Source: Salvia splendens (taxonomy: Eukaryota; Streptophyta; Magnoliopsida; Lamiales; Lamiaceae). From it: 64,000 nt of DNA. Shown in pieces: positions 21,724 to 33,179 of this stretch; within the stretch, counting starts at the first letter, position 1, and every line of letters begins with the position of its first letter. The stretch lies in contig NC_056048.1 of NCBI RefSeq assembly GCF_004379255.2, forward strand, positions 8,776,001 to 8,840,000, in the 5' to 3' direction. The translations under genes were made by a program, and so were the position numbers. The notes beneath the pieces were generated by a model, which saw only the letters and a program-made list of their open reading frames with translations, made no database searches and was not told where the DNA came from.

Positions 21724-22729
21724 GGGCATCTGCAGCGGGAGCTCTTGCGGAAGGCGGGTCCGTGCAATTGGCACGGCGAGCGACGTGCCTGGCGCTGCAC
21801 TCATGCTCTCGACACGGATGAGCTCGTCGCCAAGAGCACTGTCCTTGGCAGCGGACGGACACGTGGTGGCTTCTGGTTGGCAGTAACGCTAGATATCCGT
21901 TTTAAAAAAAATTTATTTGAAAATTTGAAAATCAGATTTAAATAAAAAAAATATTTTTCCACTTCCCAATAAAATATAACTATTTATTTATTTTTTTCAT
22001 TTTTATCCCAAAATTCACATTTTAATCTATAAATAAATTCATTTCTCCCAAATAAAATCACCCAACACCCAAAATGTGTACTTTTCTTATTTTCCAAATT
22101 GAGTAAAGACCAAAACTGGTCCTGAACGTATGCTCATTTTATAATTTTGGTGTTATACTTTATCTTTTGAATTTTTGTATCCTGAACATTTCAACTCGGA
22201 TCACAATTGGTCTTACACTAACAATTCCGTCAATTTTTAAACGGTCTTAACCCGATTTTTAAACTGTTTTAATCCGAATGAGACTGTTAAAACCATAAAA
22301 ATGTTTTAACCCGAATGAGACTGTTAAAACCATCAAAATTGGTCAAAATCGGGTTAAAACCGTTTAAAAATTGACGAAATTGTTAGTGTAGGACCAATTG
22401 TGATCCGATTTGAAATGTTCAAGATGCAAAAATTCAAAAGATAAAGTATATGATCAAAATCGTAAAATAGACATGTTCAGGACCAGATTTGGCCTTTACT
22501 CTTTCAAATTCAATGGTATGTAATTTAAATGTTCATGGGTGTAATTTTTTTATTTTTAGGATTTTAATTATGTGCCTTTTTTTATTTTTAGGAATTTATA
22601 ACATTATTTCCGGTTTTATTAACGCATTTTTTAATATTATGGAAATTTTTTTAGTATTTGAAGTATTCAAATTGAATAATAGAAAAGGGTAAGAGCATGT
22701 CTTGCGGAAGAGTACGGATGTGGATGCTC
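21724..22729 (+). mobile_element. PIF/Harbinger-like deletion derivative (family C)
   Basis: The left end GGGCATCTGCAGCGGGAG and right end (reverse complement) GAGCATCCACATCCG are imperfect inverted termini. Flanks are CAA and TAA. The GC-rich left end is followed by an AT-rich stretch with a TATA-like CTATAAATAAATTC (about 22027-22040). The right part reads TTAGGATTTTAATTATG, as in the 3' UTR of the transposase relic at 27582-29143. No coding sequence remains. A Mutator-like MITE is nested inside. Confidence 0.6.
22101..22501. mobile_element. Mutator-like foldback MITE (long hairpin)
   Basis: GAGTAAAGACCAAAACTGGT at the left and ATTTGGCCTTTACTC at the right begin an inverted repeat of about 190 bp per arm covering almost the whole 401 bp, with inner blocks such as AGACTGTTAAAACC and GGTTAAAAC. 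It is flanked by nine-base near-identical duplications, TTCCAAATT (22092-22100) and TTTCAAATT (22502-22510), the size made by Mutator-type transposases. Its transcript would fold into a long hairpin. Confidence 0.8.
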
Positions 22730-23607
22730 TAACAGAGAAAAATAGATGTTGCATTTTCGGCTACTGAATTTTAATGCAAAATTAATATACAAATAATAAA
22801 AAGTGATTAAAGTGTTACTAGTGAAAAAATTTGATTTGCCTCGTTAAAAAGAAAAATACTTATAATTTTTTTACTGACTTATTTTATTTGCTTTTTATTT
22901 ATATGGTGAAATTGCATCAAGAGGTCCACAATTTTTTTCTATTTTCTTTATTTTATAATATTTTATATGTAAAACTGTTCTAGGTAAAAGTACCATTTGT
23001 GGAAAGTAGTATTCCCTTAGTCCCCTTGTTGTTTTCAGCAGTGACGACAAGTTTATCGTGATACTATTGTTGTTCTTGATCCGCTTGCACAAGCAATCGA
23101 ACAATTTTTTTCAGATCAACCATACTTGGATTGAGAATGCAAATGAATATTTTTAGAGAGTAGAATGAGTGAGAGATAGTTTTTTATGTAAAAAATGGTG
23201 ATGAACGGAATATATATAGATGATTTTGGGATAAATTGCAGAATAAAAAAAGAAGAGAAAAACAGTACTCCCAATTCAATTTTAATTTTAATTTTTTTAA
23301 TACGAAAATTGGAATTTAACTTTATTAATTTTTTTGCTCGATTTAATAAAAATCTAAATTAAAACGGCAAAAACGACGTCCTTCGCGGGGCGTCACTGCC
23401 CCACTAAAGCACAACACGTAGGGGCAGCACGTGGCCCGTCGGAACGGATTCCTCTCTCCACACCGAGAGGCCCTTTGGACGGTTCACCTGCCCGAACTAG
23501 TTAAGGGACGCCGTTGTGGAACTATTAATACGGAATTGGTATAGCATGAAAGAAAGAGAAAAGTAATTAAAATGATATTAGTGGATAGTGAGACTCACCT
23601 TATTACT
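22730..23607. other. Intergenic DNA with a GC-rich island
   Basis: Mostly AT-rich without genes. Positions about 23365-23525 are an abrupt GC-rich patch (CGACGTCCTTCGCGGGGCGT, CAGCACGTGGCCCGTCGG, TTAAGGGACGCCGTTGTGG). It resembles the GC-rich ends of the Harbinger-like elements here, but matching termini could not be placed. Confidence 0.35.
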
Positions 23608-23767
23608 TGTAACACCCCTTACCCGGTTAGTTTTAACCGAATAAGTGACGTTACCTTTTGGTACGATCGATAAACAAAATCTGTCTATTTTTTTTACTTT
23701 TATGATAGTGTTGTATGTTGAGTGTTTGCAAAATGGGGTTAAAACTAACCGTGTAAGGGGTGTTACA
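23608..23767. repeat. 160-bp palindromic element with TG..CA ends and 5-bp duplication
   Basis: TGTAACACCCCTTACCCGGT continues with TAGTTTTAACC and is mirrored at the right end by GGTTAAAACTAACCG and GGGGTGTTACA, about 30 bp of nearly perfect inverted repeat. Identical TTACT flanks lie at 23603-23607 and 23768-23772. There is no coding capacity. The ends and the five-base duplication recall LTR-type integration; the long inverted repeat recalls a MITE. Confidence 0.7.
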
Positions 23768-24256
23768 TTACTCATGTATGATAAAAAAGATTTCAAAAGT
23801 ATTACACCACTAAGAGCATCCCCAACTTGACTCTTAGCAGTCTCCATCTCGTCTCAGAGTGTCGCAGAGACGAGATGGCTAAGAGATCGGGTTGGGAGTC
23901 TCCCGACTCCATAAAATCTCACAGGGGGAGAAATTTTGGAGACAGCTCGCCCCGCCTCCCCCCACCCACATGTGGCAAGCTTTGATTGGGCTCTGACGCC
24001 CACTCACCCGCGAGTGGGCGCTGATTATTGCCGTTTTGTTATATTTTTTTAAAACTCAGAATAATTCAGAAAAAAGGCCAAAATTAATAAAAGTTTTCCA
24101 ATTTCCCAAAAGTTACAGTTTTATAGCCGTTTTTTTGTCATTTTTTTAATTATCAAATAATCCTAAACCTCTTCTATAAATACCCCATGTCTCACATAAA
24201 TTTTTTACACCAAGAAACAGTATCTCATTCACTAAAATACTTCTCTCTAAAAATTA

Positions 24257-26381
24257 TGTAATTTTAGGATTTGGCAATTATGTTTTTTTTGCTTTAAATA
24301 ATGTGAATTGCGCTTCCAATTCGCAAGATCGAAATCGATTGCAAACAATAAATAGATAAACCAAAGCAGAAAAGTAAGAACAATGGAGTTACGTGGTTCG
24401 GTCGTAAGACCTACATTCACGGAGAAGTCGATCCAAACTTTATTCAATCACACCAAGAATACAACGAGAACAATAAACAATTGAGACGATCAAGAAAACA
24501 CTCAAGCTCACTGATAGGACTTGTTACAAGCATGATTTTATAGGGGTTTATTACACTAACAAGGGTGATAATGTGCGAAAAAATGGTGAATTTAAGTGTG
24601 CAGGAGCAAAAAAAAAAGTGCTGAAGCTGCAGAGTGCATGAACAACTTGATCAACTCAGAAAAGAAGCGAAAAATGGCTAGAACAGAAGATAAGTTGATC
24701 AGTTGCGGACAAGCAATGGAGCCTGCCTAGCCAACAAGTTGATTAAGTGGAGTTCATCACATGAGATGATGAGTCATAGGAGAGAGAAAAGAAGATGTCA
24801 TCTCAAGGGGCATTAATATCAAGATAGGATGAGCTTACCCTAGGGATTTGTGCTCAATGCCATACTATAAATAGTGGAGAGAGTGCACACAGAAGGGAGT
24901 TCGACATCATCATCTTCAATCACCACATTCCACACTTCACACCTTATTCGTAGCATGGAGCAAGCAAGTTAATAGCCGCCAGAGTCAACGTTCCACCTCT
25001 ACTTTCATCTCTTCTTCCTCATCAAGGAAGGAGGGACCTGGATCTGCAAGAAGTTTTTCATCGTTTGTGTTTTCCTTACATCCCGAGGGGTTAAACAATT
25101 TCTACTCTGTTTTTAGTTTATCTTTCCCTAGCTTAGTTGTTTTTTTTTATGTTTTTCTCTTAGTTGCTACTCTAGTTACTTCCCTTTTGTTGATCGATCT
25201 TTAAATCTTTGTTTGGAATTCAGTTTTTGTTGCGTTTATTGAAGATCGTTTATGAAATGGAGTTTTTAATGCGAGTTGTTTTGGATATGATGTTCCCTGA
25301 TTTAATTGTTTTCGTTTAGTTTTAGTTCTATTCTGATTCGAAGTTAGATCTGCATAATTTAGTAGTTTAAGTTTAGATCTGAGTCTAGATGGAGTTTGCG
25401 ATGCAGGTTGGTTTGGATTTGTTGACCCCTGAGTTAGATTCTGTTCTGATGATTGCTTGTTGTTCTGTTTTCGATTTCTCGTAGTTAGATCTGAGTTTTT
25501 AGTTCGTCAACTTGCATGAGAATATGATAGATACTATAGATCTGTTTCCTTTACGTCCAATTTACTTGGATCTATGCTTTAATTTCTCTGTTTAAATCTG
25601 TCGTAGGTATATTTATTTAGTTGCTTAGTGAAAAAGAAGGTTGTAGTTTGTTAGCATAGCAGTTCCCGTCACCTTTTCATTGCTTACAGCTTTTCAGTAG
25701 TGCGCTTATATGTGTCAGTGGTCCTGAGTTGCTTTTACCTTTCCATTCTTTAGTTTAGTTGATCAATCCAGCAAGTTTCTTGGTTTTGAGTTTGTCTAAG
25801 TTAATTGATCCAGTTAGTTTAGTAAGTTGATCAGTTTAGTATATAGTTCAATTCTTAACCAACTGAAAAGCGTGGCCGCAGCCAAATACCTCCCAATGTC
25901 TCAAACACAACTCAACCCGCCTTTGTCCCTGAGGGATTCGACCCTTACTTCCCTTTACTAAATCATAGTATTGTGGGTTAAGGTCTTGAAGCCCTGAGTC
26001 TCTCCATTTGCATACCCAGCGACCAATAGTCGTTAGCCTGCTTGATCCATTCATTGTCTAACTTGATTAAGTTGCGCAAACTCTACATGTTTTTTAATTT
26101 GCATGACTCTGATATTCAGTCATTTTCACTCACATGCAAAGATGCTCTCCACAATTACAGCAAGAACACAATATGAACCTCACCAAGATAGTGTCTCTCC
26201 TTTTGATCTCTCTAAGCTCTCCTCTTATTTGAGCTGGAAGAAAATCGCTCCCTCAGAACCCCCAAATCTGTTATTAGCCGTTTCAAGTTTTCAACTGAAG
26301 CTGGCCAAAGTCAAATACAACTTTCCCTTATTTCACTTTAGTCCTCAACCACTTCTTTATTTGTTAGTTCTACCCCCAACA
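24257..26381 (-). repeat. Probable solo LTR (copia-like) split by another LTR
   Basis: The segment begins TGTAATTTTAGG and ends CCCCCAACA, flanked by AATTA (24252-24256) and AATAA (26382-26386). It contains ACGTGGTTCGGTCGTAAGAC, a motif I associate with plant copia LTRs. Without the inner LTR it would be about 600 bp. The boundaries are tentative because the duplication has one mismatch. Confidence 0.45.
24566..26090 (+). repeat. Athila/Tat-like LTR, right end uncertain
   Basis: It starts TGATAATGTGCG and has a TATA box (CTATAAATAG, about 24863-24872) some 300 bp in. About 1300 bp in is the block AAAGCGTGG...GGGATTCGACCCTTACT (25866-25950). The complete LTR at 54978-56571 shows the same order and spacing: TGATAAG start, CTATAAATAG at 320 bp, AAAGCGTGG and GGGATTCGACCCTTACT at about 1340-1430 bp. 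The two LTRs therefore belong to one lineage. No coding region is attached, so it is a solo LTR or a fragment. Its right end could not be fixed. Confidence 0.55.
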
Positions 26382-26757
26382 AATAAATTGTAATTTTAGA
26401 ATTTTAATTATGTAATTTTTGAATTTTTTAATAAAAAATATGAATATTATTTTAAAAAATAATATTGCATCTCAATTTTATTTATATTTGTCTGGAAAAA
26501 AATTAAATTTGAATGGAAATAGTATGACCCATGAATAGTTAAGAAATGAGTTGGTTTGGAGATGGAGGGTTGCAAGTGCTATCTCTTGATGAAGAGATAG
26601 AGTAAAAAATGGTGTGGAGCCAATGAATACTGTAGAGATGAGATGAATTGGAGATGGAATAGAGCTAAGATTGGGGATGCTATATGTAAACTAATTTTGT
26701 TGGACAAACTAAAATGACAAAATGAGACAATTTTTTTAGGAAGGAGTATGAAACTAG

Positions 26758-27125
26758 TTTTTTTTTTCAAACACCTTCACGGTGAAGGGTTAGGCGGACC
26801 TCCAACCTGTCTATATCAAAACCAACAAGAAAGTTTTACATTGACCAAGCCCAAAAGTGACTTGATCCACAAAATGATACATATCAAAAACTCTAACTAA
26901 ACTACTTGGATATCCCCACAAGCCGGGTATTATCCATCTAGCAAGAGCACTAAAAACAAACAAAACGACGTGGGTGATGACCAAGGGATGGCCAGGCCCA
27001 AAGGAAGTAGAAAACATACATATCAAAAACCAAAACCAAGTGTACAAAAAGTCATCCATCTCGATATCTGAATTTGGGGTTCGGGCCTCCCATGACCCCT
27101 TCCTAGGATGACACTGGATTTTATT
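26758..27125 (-). mobile_element. LINE 3'-end fragment
   Basis: Read on the minus strand the sequence ends in GGTCCGCCTAACCCTTCACC and GTGAAGGTGTTTG followed by a short poly-A (the T-run at 26758-26767). This is the arrangement of a truncated plant LINE. No reverse transcriptase motif remains; only the 3' untranslated part is present. No clear target duplication was found. Confidence 0.5.
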
Positions 27126-27205
27126 CACTTTTATTCTAAAGAGTTTAAGAACAGAGAAAAAGTTATTGGATATTTTAAGGTAGGAAAATACAATAAGGTA
27201 AAAAG

Positions 27206-27282
27206 AGAAAAGATTATTGAATGTTTTAAAGTAGGAGAAAAAATGAAAAGATTATTGAATGTTTTAAAGTAGGAGAAAAAAT
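27206..27282. repeat. 39-bp direct repeat, two copies
   Basis: AAGATTATTGAATGTTTTAA followed by AGTAGGAGAAAAAAT occurs twice in tandem. It lies in AT-rich DNA that probably derives from a decayed MITE (right end GGTGGGATGAAGGGAGTA at about 27543-27560). Confidence 0.75.
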
Positions 27283-27581
27283 AAAGCAAGACATAGAGAA
27301 ATGTTGTTGGATATTTAAAACTAAATTTTCTAGTATAATGAAGTGTTCATCGTTGCTCTTTAATCATCATACCTTTATGGTTCCTGAGCTACATCTATCT
27401 GGACACAACATTTTCTGCCATTCTTCACAATAGTATTTTTAGTACTCTTGATTTTAGTAAAAAAAATTTAATAAAACAAGAGAGAAATGTAATTAAAATT
27501 TTAACTATTTCTTAAATGCAAAAATGAAAGTGGATAAATTTAGGTGGGATGAAGGGAGTACGTCTGAATTGGAATTAGTTA

Positions 27582-29143
27582 GACCATCCACTACGCGTCC
27601 CGCGAGCGGCTCGTGTTCCGTCCCGGAGGGACGGTTCCGCCGCGGGACGCGTTGCAGCGTTGCTCCGGTCCCCAGCCCGTCCCGGAGCCCATCGCTGCAG
27701 GACTCGAGACGCGACGTCCCGCCACGCGCCCGGGCGACGTGTCGAGCGCCCGATGCACGCGTGACGCCCACTCGCTGGCCCGCGAGTGGGCGTCGTCACT
27801 GATGACGCAATAATTATTTTATTTTTAAAAAAATTCGAAATTAAAAAAAAAATTCAAACGGTAATAATACCGTTTTGTTTTTTATTTTCAATTTTTTTTA
27901 ATTTTTTTATTTATTTACTCTATAAATAATCCTATTTCATACTCATTTCACACACAAATACACATTTATTCCTCTCAAATCCTCTTTATATCCACTCCAA
28001 TTTAAATCAACTCAAACAAATGGATCATTTTGAGCAAATGCGTCAAATAATGGAACAATCGCTTGAAGAAAATCGACGCCGAGAGGCACAAAGGCACCCA
28101 CCCAACCGTTGTACTCGAGGCCGTTGCCGACTATCGGCTTTGGATCTGGCACGCGTACTTCGGGGTCCCTGGCTCGAACAACGACATAAACGTGCTCCAC
28201 CAGTCCGACCTCTTTACCGAAGTTTTGGATGGTAAAGCGCCGGCCATCAACTTCGTCGCCAACAACCGGCTGTATAAAATGGGGTACTATCTGGCCGACA
28301 ACATCTACCCGAAGTGGCCGACCTTCGTGAAGACGTGCAGCAGGCCTGCGAACCCAAAGCAGGCTCTTTTTGCGCAGAAGCAGGAGGCTGCTCGCAAAGA
28401 TGTGGAGAGGGCGTTCAGGGTTCTCCAAGCGCGCTTCAACATCATCAAAGCCCCGGCTCGTTCGTGGTTCATGGAGAGCATGGTCGACATCATGTATACG
28501 TGCATAATCTTGCACAACATGATTGTCCAAGACGAAGGACCCGAGGCGGGAAATTGGTTCGACCCCGAATCCCCCGGAAGCTCAACCGCAAGTAGTCCGC
28601 CGCGAAGTGGAGCGCATCCGTCAATACAAGAACGGTTGTCTATTCGGGCAAGGACACGCGACTCTAGCGCCCACGCCCAACTCCAAGAGGATCTAATTGA
28701 GCACATTGGGAAAACTTTGGCAGAGAAAATTAAATTATTTCATTTTAATTTTTTTAGGATTTTAATTATGTCTTTTTTTCTATTTTTTTTAATTTTAATG
28801 TTGTTTTCATTTTAATGAAGTTTGTTTTTTTAATTGAATTTAGAGCATCAAATTATACAAAGTTAATTTATGTCTTTTTTTATTTATTTTGGCACGAATT
28901 TAATTATGTATTTTTTTGGATTTTAAGTTGTAATTTTATTTTATTTAATGAAGTTTGTTTTTTTAATTGAATTTGTTGGAAAAAAAATAAAACACTGAAA
29001 TTGAATGAATAGTAATTTAAGGGACGGTTAAGGGACGGAGCGTTGCAGGTTCCGTCCCTTAGTTAAGGGATGTAGGAATAAAGTACAGTGTGCCCCTCAA
29101 ATAGTAGTTTAAGGGACGGTGAGGGGATAGCGTATTGGACGTC
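27582..29143 (+). mobile_element. PIF/Harbinger element with N-terminally deleted transposase (family C)
   Basis: GACCATCCACTACGCGTCCC at the left and GCGTATTGGACGTC at the right are imperfect inverted ends, flanked by TTA on both sides (27579-27581 and 29144-29146). It has a leader distinct from families A and B (CTATAAATAATCC near 27919, then CACACAAATACAC). A transposase 3' half and an AT-rich 3' UTR with TTTAGGATTTTAATTATG follow. Confidence 0.8.
28020..28815 (+). pseudogene. Harbinger transposase (ORF2) internal-deletion relic
   Basis: The ATG at 28020 gives MDHFEQMRQIMEQSLEENRR. At about 28085-28095 the sequence jumps, out of frame, to the middle of the transposase (KGTHPTVVLEAVADYRLWIW). 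The first catalytic aspartate block (GSIDC-HW) and all DNA upstream are lost. The second aspartate (PGSNNDINVLHQSDLF) and the glutamate (RKDVERAFRVLQARF) remain, as do the C-terminal HNMIVQDEG and HAQLQEDLIEHI. The codons after the junction are open to 28815. Lacking one catalytic residue it cannot be an active nuclease. Confidence 0.8.
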
Positions 29144-29146
29144 TTA

Positions 29147-29398
29147 GGTGACTTATTAGTAATGTCTAAAAGAAATCAATGTAAGCACAATATTCTATCT
29201 TAACAAGCTGAATTAAATGGACTGTTGTCAGGTGAAAGTCCACTGGCAACTTTCTAGGCATAGATCAACTGCAAGCATCAATATATCAAGAAAGTAAAAA
29301 ATATCAAAATTTACAAATTTTGAGAAATTTAATGGGTTGTCCTTATACGATACTTTAACGGTAAGAAATTAATGTATAACAAAGAGGATTCAGACTGG
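29147..29398. other. Intergenic DNA
   Basis: No gene, RNA or repeat recognised. Confidence 0.4.
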
Positions 29399-30096
29399 GG
29401 ATGTCAATCGGGCCGGCCTGTCGGATTTCGGGCCAACCCTACTCGAATTGCGGGTCAACCGGGTGCGGGCTAATCGGGTTGTAATTTCTTTCGGGTTATA
29501 AAAGCTCAGCCCTAACCCTAAAAGCTCGGGTTTCGGGCTAGCCCAACGGGTTAATCGGGTTGCTACCGATAATATTAATATGCGATCAATCCAATAAATA
29601 ATGATTAAAATTACTAATATTCATACAAGGTAAAACATTTAATTATGATATATTTGAGATATATGCTTAAACTCAATCATAAACATGATCAAATACTAAT
29701 ATTTGAGATATGTCGTAGAATTTTAATGCATGTTTTAGAAATTTAAATATTTTTTTTGTGAATTTGAAGTTTTTAATTTATTTATCAATTATTATATTAA
29801 TAAAAATTTAATATATAATATGTATATTTAATATAAAATCGATAGTTATTTTTTAGTTAAAATTAATCAATGAAATGTCGAATTAGAATTAAAAAAAATA
29901 GAATAATAAAAATTTTATAGGGTTTTCGAGCCAGCCCATCGGGTTTTCGGGTTTGGCCCTAATGGGTTGCGAGTTAATCGAGTGCGGGCTAATCGGGTTT
30001 TGATTTTATCGGAATAGAAATTTCCAACCCTAACCCTGTAAATTTGGCGGGCTATTCAGGCAGCCAACGAGTTACGGGGTATATTGACATCCCTAA
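29399..30096. mobile_element. hAT-like non-autonomous element
   Basis: The left end GGGGATGTCAATCGGGCC and the right end ATATTGACATCCCTA are inverted. Inside each end are GGGCTAATCGGGTT/GGGTTTTCGGGTTTGG-type repeats. The core is AT-rich and non-coding. TTCAGAC-containing flanks on both sides (about 29390 and 30101) may be a slightly shifted eight-base duplication. Confidence 0.6.
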
Positions 30097-30186
30097 ATTT
30101 CAGACCACAATCAAAGTGCAAAAATTGATCTCATTTTGAGTTTTAAATCGATAAAATGGGTATCAAATCTCTAAGAAGACATCAAA

Positions 30187-31469
30187 TCATCCTAAGCTAG
30201 ACCTGGTAACTTCATACGCCAAGAAGCATGCTGCATTTGCAGGAACGCTGCGGGCCATGGCAGGCCCGAACCCCTTGTACAGGCCTTTAACTCCTTCAGC
30301 CTTCAAGATCTTTTTGAATGCATCAATGGAGCCTGAAAACTTGGGATTCTTATAGTCATCCACCTGAATACTGCTCTTCACAACATCCGTTGGGTACACA
30401 GCGAGCCAGAATGCGCCTCCGGCTAGACCTCCGGCCAGCATCAGCGGGCCCCTTCCCAGACCCGAAGTGTCTCTCCCACCAGCCATATACTGCTTCAGTC
30501 CTTCATACACGCCAAACATGGCAGCATTGCCTGGTATCTCTCGTGCCATCGTTGGAACCAAACCCTTGAACAAGCCCCTCGAACCTCCTTCTGACTGAAG
30601 GACTTGTCTCGCAACATCCACTGGGCCACCATACTTCGGAGCAGTTGCTCCTGCGCCAATAGTTGCTAGTGCACTCTGGGCTTGTAGTCTGCATCAGAGA
30701 ACACCATGATTTTGCGTATAGACATTAAACTAATAATCAAACAGTAGTCAGTTGTCCAACTCTTGTACATTCTCCATAAATGAACATTCCATAGATATAT
30801 TACACATTATCATTTTACTTCCATCAGAGCTGATTCAGTCACATAATGATATGCTACTTTACCACTGGTTAGTGATCCTAGCTCAGGGAAAAGATGAACT
30901 GGGCATCCAAGCATTAGGTCACACAGTTACTGGATACAAGTTCTACCCCATATGTAACTTTATCTTTCTTTTACAAAACCTTTACTGATGAAACAACCGT
31001 TTATTGAAAACATCTACATAACAAAGGAGTTTAGTATATCACACTAATCTAAGCTAGTCTTGCAGCTGAAAACTGACCTGCATTTGATCAACTCGGTAGG
31101 GCAGGCGAGAAGGGAAACAGCAACTCCAGCTCCAGCCCCACAAACGATCTGCTGGTTCACTGTGAGAGGAGCACCAGGTTCAGACCTCAGCAACACTTCC
31201 ATCTGACCTCGGACTGTAAAGAGCACTGCATTAAGGGCTGCCACAGTGGCAAGAGGGGCTCCCATGCCCTTGTACAGACCCCCCGCACCTTCAGCAGCTA
31301 TTGTTTTTTTTACAGCATCTATAGCACCAGCATATTTCGGCAGCTGTCCAGGAAGGGGAACGGGCTGACTTTGGAGCTTGACCTTAATGGTATCGAATGG
31401 ATGTCCGCATACCAATTGTGCTGCCCCTCCAATGGTACCAGCGGTAAGATCTTTAGCTACGTCACCCAT
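30187..31469 (-). CDS. BOU: Mitochondrial carnitine/acylcarnitine carrier-like protein (BOU type)
   Basis: Two exons on the minus strand (31469-31078 and 30688-30187) join in phase to 297 residues. The protein is a mitochondrial carrier with three repeats. The signature PxDxxK motif and its variants appear at about residues 24-29 (HPFDTIKVKLQ), 124-129 (CPTELIKCRLQ) and 230-235 (YPTDVVKSSIQ); GGLYKGMGAPLA, GLFKGLVPTMARE and GLYKGFGPAMAR follow each repeat. The start MGDVAKDLTAGTIGGAAQLV matches my recollection of Arabidopsis BOU (A BOUT DE SOUFFLE), which acts in photorespiration. The second motif has Glu in place of Asp, as in that family. The codon at the exon junction is AG|A (Arg131). TTGTATAG just before the ATG suggests a 5' UTR intron. 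No defect is seen. Confidence 0.93.
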
Positions 31470-33179
31470 CTATACAAGTCTTGTAACAAGAAAGTTAGAA
31501 ACACAGAGTTTTATACAAACGTACTCTTACAAACCGCCATAGGCCTGGATAATTTTTTACAACTATTTAACTGTCCACCAACTCTCTAGCAAACAAATCC
31601 ACAACTCCGTTGACAGAAAAATCATCAAAACAGGAATATTTGTATATTCAACAATTCATGTTTATGGATGAAAACAACATTTCACAAACATCACAAAATT
31701 TGGCTTACAACATTTCAACTTGTATTACCAATGTTCGGAAAGGGAAACAAACACAAATAATCACGAAGATAACAGAGATGAACACATGAACTGTTTACCC
31801 CGTTAGATACTATGTTTATCTATGTCTGGGTGCCAAGCCACAGATCTTCAGTGTATAATTTGTGGCCGCCCAATTTACAATCAGAGAATAGCTTTATACT
31901 ACAAATTAACATATTTCCCCTTGCATAAGAAGTTTATAATCTAATAAACTCATAGAAAATATAAATTAGCCCACTTGTATAAGAAAATATAAACTATATT
32001 GCAAAAAACATCCAGATCTCAAACACGAAAAGTATCAAAACAGAATCCAGATTCCGATTTAACTAGGACTGTGCGTCAAATTCTAGTCAAACATGAGATG
32101 CAGTCATCTTGCAGAATCCAAAAATACTGTGATGAAACGGTATATACAAAGTGAAAAATTATAAACGGAGCTCGTAATAAAAATGAATTACAGTGAATCT
32201 GAGAGATGTAGGACTAGTTGAATCACAAATAAACTTATTATTCAAAAAAGCACCTTGTTGGATTCTGCGTTAATCGCAGATGACGATGACCTAGAGCGAA
32301 TGAATACCCAAGCGAATCACATAAACGGACGATGTATAATCACATCGTCATACCTTCATGTGTATATACTGATACAAATATGCAGCGAATCTTTTAAATT
32401 AGGGAAAGGAAATACTATATGGAATAAGTTCAGAATATAATAAGACAAATTTTTGCAACCTCTATGTGCCATGGAAGTGAGCTATTTTTTATTATTAATG
32501 GGTAAATAAAATTCATAATATAAATGCAAAACAAATAACTTCATTGGAAATGTAGTTGTGAAGTAGTGTGCATATGCAAGAGATCGTACAGCGACCAAAT
32601 GAGTAAAATATTATTTGATTATTTTATTTTATTTTATTTCTTGAAGCACCAAATTTGATAACAATATCTTTTTTTTGGAAAGATTCAAATTAGTGATTTT
32701 TAAAATCTTGTAAATTTGTTTGGATTCAACTATTTTGGTATGAGAATACCGTTCATTAATTGAAGAATCAAAATTAAAACCGATTTCGATTATTGGAACG
32801 AGATAATTTTCGGTTCGGTTAATCGATCAAATTGTTTGTTATGACAGAATCGATTGAATATTCACCTCTAATGTACCAATAAATTAGTTGGTTCTAAGAG
32901 ATTCAAAAGCAAAAGTCTTTCAATAAAATCACCATAGATAAAATGAAAAAAAAAGATGGCTATTAAAAAATCGAGATGACACAAGTTTCATTCAGTCCAT
33001 TGAAAAAAATCAATGGATAATATTTTACTATTTCGTAGATTTTCCTTCTTTTAAGTCTTGTTTTTTTTCTTTCAATTTGTGAATTAGAACTCATTCGATA
33101 CCCTAAATTTCTACTTCTATCTTTGTCTGACATTTTATTTTCTCCGCCCCTTTGTAGTTGTCTTTCCTGTATCATGTTA
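31470..33179. other. BOU upstream region and intergenic DNA
   Basis: The near part (31470 to about 32300) probably holds a 5' UTR intron and first non-coding exon of the BOU gene, whose limits I cannot fix. From about 32450 it is AT-rich with no gene. No conserved RNA gene was found. Confidence 0.4.

Larger units (their letters stand above)
23814..26681 (+). mobile_element. PIF/Harbinger-like deletion derivative (family C) carrying nested LTRs
   Basis: It starts GAGCATCCCCAACTTGACTC after TAA. The right end reads AAGATTGGGGATGCT, giving an inverted GCATCCCCAA terminus; the right duplication is degraded. The left part has a GC-rich subterminus and a leader (CTATAAATACC, about 24175). The right part has the family C 3' UTR motif GAATTTTAATTATG. 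No transposase codons remain. The middle (24257-26381) is filled by LTR sequence. Confidence 0.6.
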
